Shown here: in pieces, positions 17,401 to 21,448 of the stretch
How positions within the stretch are numbered: the stretch's first letter is position 1
Layout of the letters: every line of letters starts with the position of its first letter
Program-made: the position numbers and the translations under genes
Notes under the pieces: model-generated
What the model saw: only the letters and a program-made list of their open reading frames with translations
What the model was told of the DNA's origin: nothing
The model's database searches: none
NCBI GenBank assembly: GCA_000444245.1
Contig: ATSW01011467.1
Span: forward strand, 1-21,448
DNA length: 21,448 bases
From: Botryllus schlosseri
Lineage: Eukaryota > Chordata > Ascidiacea > Stolidobranchia > Styelidae
Direction: 5' to 3'

Positions 17401-19800
17401 GTCGTCATTAAAAGGTTTAGCTTAAGCGATCTCGTCGCCCCGATTATTCGAAATTTCATGCCACTGACATATTTTGTGATACGATTGTTGATATACAATG
17501 TTATTTCCAATTCTCTACTAGTTGCTGACGATTACCTCTAACGATTGTCAGCCGAAAATATTTGGGTTCATTTCAATATCAATATGCTATTCATTTGCAT
17601 ATCGAAGTTCTGCGCCTCCATGAAGCTCTTCATATATATTTCAGGTGCCTGGACATAAATTAGCCGGAGACATGGTCAAAAGCCGTCTCTTCGACTTTGC
17701 CGAATCCGAACCGGACAAGCTGTCCGCCACGTATGAGTACGACTTTTGCTGTGTCCCAATTATCACCACGCTAATCCGAAACGTATCCTTCCGTTCAGTA
17801 ATATGCCTCCGCCCGAAAGGCGTAAGCGAGGACGTCCAAAGGCTGCCCGGGACGACTCACGAAAGTCCACGTCTTCCGAGACAGGCGCCAGGAAAAGAAA
17901 GGTTTGGTTAACAGTCGGTAGCGTTGCATGACCTTTTACGATGACAAATAAATTCTCTCTCNCAGTGTTAATACACTACCTTTCACGAGATACCGTAGAT
18001 ATGCCTACAGTATTTTCAGAATCCCTGAAGAGGACATATTTTGTCAGCAAGTAAAACGAAAGTAGAGCTGTTGCGTTTGAGTTGGACGATATTTTACATT
18101 TCGTTGGTAATTACTGGCAAAAATGACAAAAAGAAGTGACCAAAAGCTGCGAAAACGGGCAAAAAAACAACCCCATCAAAATTAATTTGTCAGATTCGGC
18201 CCATGAATAATATGCGGTTCCTCAACTTTTGCCATTAAGGAAGTATCGTTTTTAACGAGATCGCGAAATTGTATACGTCCCAACAGAGCCCAAGTTCGAA
18301 CTTAACTCGCGCGCATAAAACCACGAGTTTGTCGAGGCAGCTACTGGTACTTTCCTTACAGTTTGTTAAGTTCGAAAAAATATGAAATAATCTGTAGAAT
18401 TGTTGTTATATATTATTTGTTGTGACTTCATAAGTAGCGATACTCTACTCTAAGCCCAGCCCTATTCAGAGCCATGTCCCAACATCTTGAACGTGAGCAA
18501 TGAGCATACTGCCGTCAGTCAAACCCAATTTATAACTTGTCCAGCTTCCGTCAAAGAATGCGGTCCGCGATCGCTGTGAACTGACTACTCCTGGCAGCGG
18601 ACGCTAAGCAAGCGTCAAAATGACCTTCAGATTTTTTGGCATCGACGCAAACTTTCACTTCTGCTTTTTAGCTGCCGGAAACATCGTCTCCTGGTGAGGT
18701 ATCGGAAAATGGTTTTGCCGCGCCCAAGTTGTGGAGGAGTAATTCATCGGTGCTGAGCGATAAGGCGTCAACTAGGTGGGTTCGCTCTTGATTTTGATTA
18801 GTGTGGTTTGTACTGGGTCTTGTGATGTTTGTGTATGCTAAGTTTTAGATTCCCGTCAGGGGGTTGTGTTTTTCATGGCTAGCCTTTTCGACCTGTGTAA
18901 TCTGCTGTAGTTGTAGTCGCAACGCATTCGTTCTAGCGGATTTGACTCTCTGTCTGTGGAACGACGGACATATTGCTGCCTAATATTTCGACAATATGAT
19001 GATTGCGGCTAATGCGTCGCTTGTTTTACAAGCGTTATATTTGCAATTTCAAGCTGTTCTTTGCAGCAGTATAGATGGCTTGGAAGTTCTAGTAGTTTTA
19101 TTAGATATCCCTGTGCCGGTGGGAAAGCGTTGTCACGGCCGGAATTCAGCGTCATTGCTGATTTTTGCTCCTCAGACGTACCATGAGACACTAAAACCAG
19201 ATTTAATCCGTAGTGGGGACCAGCTGCGGGCTGAATATTTTGCCTTGAATCAGTGATGAAAGTGTGGATAAAAATTTGGCTACAGCAATTTTCCTTCGGA
19301 AAAAGATTTTCGCGAGCGGTCACATCCACTGTTGCAATCTCTGTGTGAACGAGGTGACATGCCATCGTTCCACACTCCTTCACTGTTGCACTTTCTGGGC
19401 CTTGGTCTTAATCACGACACAGAATATGTGTTACGCCTCACTAGTTATGCTTCCACGTGGTGGGTTTAACAGCGCAGAGTCGCAGACTCTCATTGCAACT
19501 TGCAACATTTATTACAAAATTGTATATAATCATCGATTATAATAAATGCANCCGAAGTCAAGGCCAAACCGTTTTCCGTNCAGCTCCTGGAGTTCGGACA
19601 AGGCAGTCGCCGACGTGCAGTCCTACAAGGAAGCGGTGTCGAAATACTTCGGCGTCGAACAGCGCGTCAACGCGGGCGAATGTTTTCGCATTCTCGGCAA
19701 GAGAACCGTCTCCGGGCCAGACGGCGTCAGCCGCGTGCAATACCTCATCGAGTGGGAAGGCTACACGGCGTCCGATTTGGATTTGATGAAGAAGTTTTGA
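10975..19800 (+). CDS. Pcl: Polycomb-like protein (PHF1/MTF2/PHF19 family), PRC2 accessory subunit
   Basis: Fourteen exons (10975-11493, 12106-12325, 13606-13740, 14617-14702, 14767-14848, 15906-16017, 16419-16542, 16651-16724, 16989-17147, 17209-17302, 17645-17730, 17799-17901, 18672-18775, 19584-19800) join with matching phases and GT-AG introns into 704 codons. Domains in order: Tudor (about 149-200); PHD1 (C224, C227, C241, C244, H249, C252, C271, C274); PHD2 (C323, C325, C338, C341, H346, C349, C368, C371); winged helix (about 385-475); AT-hook KRGRPK (573-578); chromo-like C-terminus (about 645-692). Known family role: in the nucleus it recruits PRC2 by binding H3K36me3 (Tudor), unmethylated CpG DNA (winged helix) and SUZ12 (C-terminal domain). 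Vertebrate paralogues have about 570-600 residues; the excess here is mainly N-terminal. Vertebrates have three paralogues; whether this genome has others cannot be seen. The start codon is the least certain point. Confidence 0.95.
12106..12325 (+). CDS. Pcl: Pcl exon 2: second half of Tudor and start of PHD1
   Basis: It encodes residues 174-246 plus one base of codon 247. It completes the Tudor cage (F185, D187, F191), then an acidic linker, then the first four zinc ligands of PHD1 within CVLCRGG and LCDKCGQG. The acceptor is CACCAG; the donor GTATTC at 12326 leaves phase 1. Confidence 0.95.
12977..13528. mobile_element. hAT MITE (552 bp) in intron 2 of Pcl
   Basis: The ends are inverted over 11 bp (CAGGGTTGTAA and its complement), and the 8-bp duplication GCAAAACA is perfect (12969-12976 and 13529-13536). 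Both halves are packed with GACTCGAGTC-like units and variants (for example about 13033, 13131, 13403-13420, 13450-13495), so much of the element can fold back on itself. There is no coding sequence. Its right edge is only 77 nt from the acceptor of exon 3. The rest of intron 2 (12326-12968) shows no gene. Confidence 0.95.
13606..13740 (+). CDS. Pcl: Pcl exon 3: second half of PHD1
   Basis: It encodes residues 248-291 with split codons at both ends. YHQLCH supplies H249 and C252, and WQCRNC supplies C271 and C274, followed by the conserved KRGGAVK linker. The acceptor ACTATTTTAG and donor GTATGT are both good. Intron 3 (876 nt, with two Ns near 14536) has only AT-rich DNA. Confidence 0.95.
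14617..14702 (+). CDS. Pcl: Pcl exon 4: linker between the PHD fingers
   Basis: It encodes residues 293-320 plus two bases of 292. [17 protein letters not shown] aligns with the vertebrate linker of the type VMKQTLPY..ADLEW. It ends in phase 0 at GTAAAT and is followed by an intron of only 64 nt. Confidence 0.9.
14767..14848 (+). CDS. Pcl: Pcl exon 5: first half of PHD2
   Basis: It encodes residues 321-347. [17 protein letters not shown] and CTQWFHE are nearly identical to the vertebrate proteins and provide C323, C325, C338, C341 and H346. The donor is GTAATT in phase 1. Intron 5 (1057 nt) contains no supported gene; a few GAGTC-rich stretches occur near 15430-15500. Confidence 0.96.
15906..16017 (+). 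CDS. Pcl: Pcl exon 6: second half of PHD2
   Basis: It encodes residues 349-384 with split codons at each end. [16 protein letters not shown] and FVCSVC supply C349, C368 and C371. An N at 16008 makes codon 382 ambiguous (CNC); Pro is expected from the family. The donor is GTAAGC in phase 2. Intron 6 is 401 nt with no feature. Confidence 0.95.
16419..16542 (+). CDS. Pcl: Pcl exon 7: start of winged-helix domain
   Basis: It encodes residues 386-426 and the last base of W385. [20 protein letters not shown] matches the family's WVDIAHLCLYNLSV..KKKYFD start of the extended homology region. The donor is GTAAAG in phase 0. Confidence 0.93.
16651..16724 (+). CDS. Pcl: Pcl exon 8: middle of winged-helix domain
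   Basis: It encodes residues 427-450 ([16 protein letters not shown] region), matching the helix preceding the DNA-contacting loop. The acceptor TGTTTTGCAG and donor GTATGT are strong; phase 2. Confidence 0.88.
16989..17147 (+). CDS. Pcl: Pcl exon 9: DNA-binding loop of winged helix and linker
   Basis: It encodes residues 452-503. [20 protein letters not shown] aligns with the vertebrate [20 protein letters not shown], so two adjacent lysines (K459, K460) of the CpG-contacting loop are kept. The acceptor at 16988 (TGTGTCAG) is chosen over a TTTCAG six bases downstream because only it keeps the frame. The donor is GTAAGT. Confidence 0.88.
17209..17302 (+). CDS. Pcl: Pcl exon 10: linker
   Basis: It encodes residues 505-535, a Pro/Ser/Gly-rich linker without a known domain. 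It is supported by strong GACAG and GTGAGT splice sites, a 61-nt upstream intron and consistent phase. An N at 17257 is in a GGN glycine codon and is harmless. Confidence 0.8.
17645..17730 (+). CDS. Pcl: Pcl exon 11: linker
   Basis: It encodes residues 536-563 ([16 protein letters not shown] region). The acceptor ATATATTTCAG is good; the donor GTATGA leaves phase 2. I see no domain; the call rests on splice sites and phase. Confidence 0.75.
17799..17901 (+). CDS. Pcl: Pcl exon 12: AT-hook
   Basis: It encodes residues 565-598. [11 protein letters not shown] holds an AT-hook core (GRP with flanking basic residues), a minor-groove DNA-binding motif, and the exon ends in ARKRK. The upstream intron is 68 nt. 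The donor GTTTGG is weak, but it is the one that fits the phase of exon 13. Intron 12 (770 nt) shows no other feature. Confidence 0.75.
18672..18775 (+). CDS. Pcl: Pcl exon 13: linker before the C-terminal domain
   Basis: It encodes residues 599-632, Ser-rich with [10 protein letters not shown]. The acceptor TGCTTTTTAG is strong; the donor GTGGGT leaves phase 2, matching exon 14. Intron 13 (808 nt) has open frames near 18996-19256 that resemble nothing. Confidence 0.78.
19584..19800 (+). CDS. Pcl: Pcl exon 14: C-terminal chromo-like (SUZ12-binding) domain
   Basis: It encodes residues 634-704 and the TGA stop at 19798-19800. [20 protein letters not shown] and VQYLIEWEG correspond to the conserved family C-terminus (YFG..R...GE.YRVLARR and VQYLVEWEG). 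Vertebrate proteins end a few residues after this block; here about eight more follow (SDLDLMKKF). An N lies at -4 of the acceptor (19580). Confidence 0.95.
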
Positions 19801-20715
19801 GTCGCTGTCGTGATTCGTGCCGGGAATTTTGATTGTTGCGTCGCTAAGAGCGCGTTCTACGTTTTTAAGCCGCGTCCTAGGGCTCGTAGAGGCGAGAAAT
19901 CAGCGGCTAGGGAATGACCGTACTGTTTGTAGGCGTCAGGATAGCGAGTTTTTATCGTGTTCTTACACTCGCGTGCGACTACCTAGTACCTACCCGTTAC
20001 GCACCGAAGATGTTAATCGGTCGTCGGTGTACAAAGAGCCGCTGCGCGCGAATTTTTGATTATGTTTTAGTGCATTTTTCCTCTTGAGAGACACGACACT
20101 CGGCTCCCGATATCGTTATTTATTTGCCCTGAACCTCGATGGAGCAGGCTGCNTNTCGACCTGTGTCGCGGGCTTTCGGTGAGATTTTAGCGAAAATTAT
20201 GTACTGTTATTCGGGGATAGTCTTCTAAAATTGATTATGCATCCAGTTGGCGGAGTATCGGATATTTATACTTTGTGAAAGAGAACGAACGTATCTTCAT
20301 TCAGTGTGATGGTTTTTTTGCAAGTGTGTATTTTAGGGTGTGGTTTGTCATTGAAGTTTACTGAAAGCAACGTCGTTACGTGGTGTTGGTTGAGCGANAG
20401 CGCGGGAGGNTCGACGAATTCTTTAGCCCTACGTCGGATTCTTGCAATGACCGATGAGATACGATCCGAAAACTCCGATAATCATCTACGATTAGCTGTT
20501 CTTATAGTAAACTGCAAAAACAGTGTAACATATGTACGGTACGGGTTCAAGTTATATATTTAATATTGCAACGAAAGAAGCATGCAATCTGGCGATTATT
20601 GAAAAACAGGAGAATGAAAACTGATACGTTTGTATTGGTAACATGTGGTTGGCGGTTACTACAGAAACACGAATCCGACACAGGTTAAAAGTGAATAAAT
20701 CCCATCCATGCGCTA
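19801..20715 (+). other. Pcl: Likely 3' UTR of Pcl
   Basis: The region follows the stop codon and contains no recognised coding domain. An open frame at 20306-20563 has two Ns and no family resemblance. The extent is set only by the first clear polyadenylation signal, so the true end could differ. Confidence 0.5.
20694..20699 (+). promoter_or_regulatory. Candidate polyadenylation signal AATAAA
   Basis: This is the first canonical AATAAA that I find downstream of the Pcl stop, about 895 nt after it. Cleavage would be expected 10-30 nt further on. The assignment is by position only. Confidence 0.5.
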
Positions 20716-21150
20716 CTGTACCAGGCGTTGACTTGTCTTTGAATGCCTGCTTAATCGTGGCCTTGGGTCGATCATCCTTAGAAGTGCGATTTTAAAGACC
20801 AACCGAAGCTGCTGGGCTGGCAGTCAAAAAATCAATCAAGTCCTTGGAGAGGTATTATGGAATAGNGCGTTGCAGATTTTTATCATTCGATCGCAGGTAT
20901 AGCCGCTGTCAAAATGACCGAGTTGATGAAGCGTAGACCGACTACTTCCGGCGAAAATTGGTGACGTTGTGTACTACGCGGCATGCCTGAGAATTGGTAC
21001 TATGTCCTTTCTCCAAAGGCTATACGCAATCCCGCCTGATTTGTCGTTATAATCAGCAAACAATTTTCGCGACAAAAGATATACAGCAGTCAGCACCCCT
21101 TTGTGTTCGACGTAAAATACACTTATAGTGTTTAGATCAAGTCACTATAC
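20716..21150. other. No supported feature
   Basis: I see no gene, tRNA or clear repeat in this intergenic stretch. A TGTCAAAATGACC at about 20907 resembles a CGTCAAAATGACC near 18616, but the similarity does not extend. Confidence 0.4.
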
Positions 21151-21152
21151 CT

Positions 21153-21448
21153 TAGGCTTACCATACGTCCTCTTCTAAGAGGATTTGTCCTCTTTTTTGA
21201 GAGTGTCCTCGGAGGACGCCCTTTTGTCCTCTTTTTTGAAAATTTCGGTCAGATTTAGAGGAAATTGCGAGTGATATGCCGCAAATTAGCGCAGGAGTGA
21301 AGCTCCGGCGCGTATTTCGGAGGGAGAAGCGGTGATTTTAGCTCTGAGCGAAAAGAAGACCTTTTTTTTTTTAGTCAACCGATCACGAAGTGGGAAAAAT
21401 TTACCGGTTTTTGAGAATTCTTCTCCAGTTTTGCATGTCTGAAATTTC
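21153..21448 (+). mobile_element. DNA-transposon-like end running off the window
   Basis: TAGGCTTACCATACGTCC followed by dense GTCCTC units resembles the terminal regions of hAT-like and related DNA transposons (ends of the type TTACCATACGTCCTCTTTT). A 17-bp direct repeat, TTTGTCCTCTTTTTTGA, occurs at 21184-21200 and 21223-21239. Two small palindromes (CCTCTTCTAAGAGG and GTCCTCGGAGGAC) also occur. The other end lies outside the window, so family and length are unknown. Confidence 0.45.

Noticed and set aside
17902-17918. Alternative donor for exon 12 at TCGGTAGC
   Set aside because: Using it would break the phase needed by exon 13, whereas the weaker GTTTGG site keeps the frame.
18996-19383. 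Overlapping open frames of 86 and 124 codons on opposite strands
   Set aside because: They lie inside intron 13, resemble no protein and shadow each other.
20306-20563. 85-codon open frame downstream of Pcl
   Set aside because: It contains two Ns, matches no family and lies within the probable 3' UTR.
1-21448. CRISPR arrays, bacterial-type operons, LTR elements
   Set aside because: No regularly spaced repeats, ribosome binding sites or paired long terminal repeats were seen; the tRNA array is the only regular tandem series besides the microsatellite.

Overview
The window is eukaryotic nuclear DNA, almost certainly from an invertebrate animal. It carries one spliced gene with GT-AG introns, two RNA polymerase III-type tRNA genes, and many LINE, SINE and hAT-type elements. 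Scattered single Ns suggest a draft assembly. The gene is a single Polycomb-like (PHF1/MTF2/PHF19 family) gene whose closest resemblance by eye is to deuterostome and vertebrate members. Three introns of only 61-68 nt would suit a compact genome such as a tunicate's, but this placement is a guess.

Layout. 1-1735: nothing I can support. 1740-2632 (minus): the 3' part of a CR1/L2-like LINE, with the end of its reverse-transcriptase ORF and its 3' UTR. A second copy, with only the 3' UTR, lies in the opposite direction at 5407-5760. 2655-3320: a tandem array of four tRNA-Pro units. Two are intact and differ only at the wobble base of the anticodon (CGG and AGG); two are decayed. 3347-6110: a repeat-rich stretch with a lone hAT-like end, two related tRNA-derived SINEs, the LINE 3' UTR copy, a (TAA)n microsatellite and another hAT-like end.

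6115-10475 (minus): a second, unrelated LINE (reverse transcriptase with a YADD motif), split by two hAT-type non-autonomous transposons at 6361-8624 and 8820-9571. Each has terminal inverted repeats and a perfect 8-bp target-site duplication, and the LINE reading frame continues across both empty sites. The larger hAT seems to hold another hAT copy related to the smaller one.

10975-19800 (plus): the Polycomb-like gene, in 14 coding exons whose phases all fit, giving a predicted protein of 704 residues. In order it has a Tudor domain with a complete aromatic cage, PHD finger 1, PHD finger 2, the winged-helix (extended homology) domain, an AT-hook in the linker, and the C-terminal chromo-like domain. 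A 552-bp hAT MITE sits in the intron that splits PHD finger 1. 19801 to about 20715 is the likely 3' UTR, with an AATAAA at 20694. From about 21153 a further DNA-transposon-like end runs off the window.

The encoded protein would be an accessory subunit of Polycomb repressive complex 2 (PRC2). I found no CRISPR array, no bacterial-type operon and no new multi-gene system. The most interesting items are the completeness of the Pcl gene, the tRNA wobble-base switch and the nested transposon stratigraphy.
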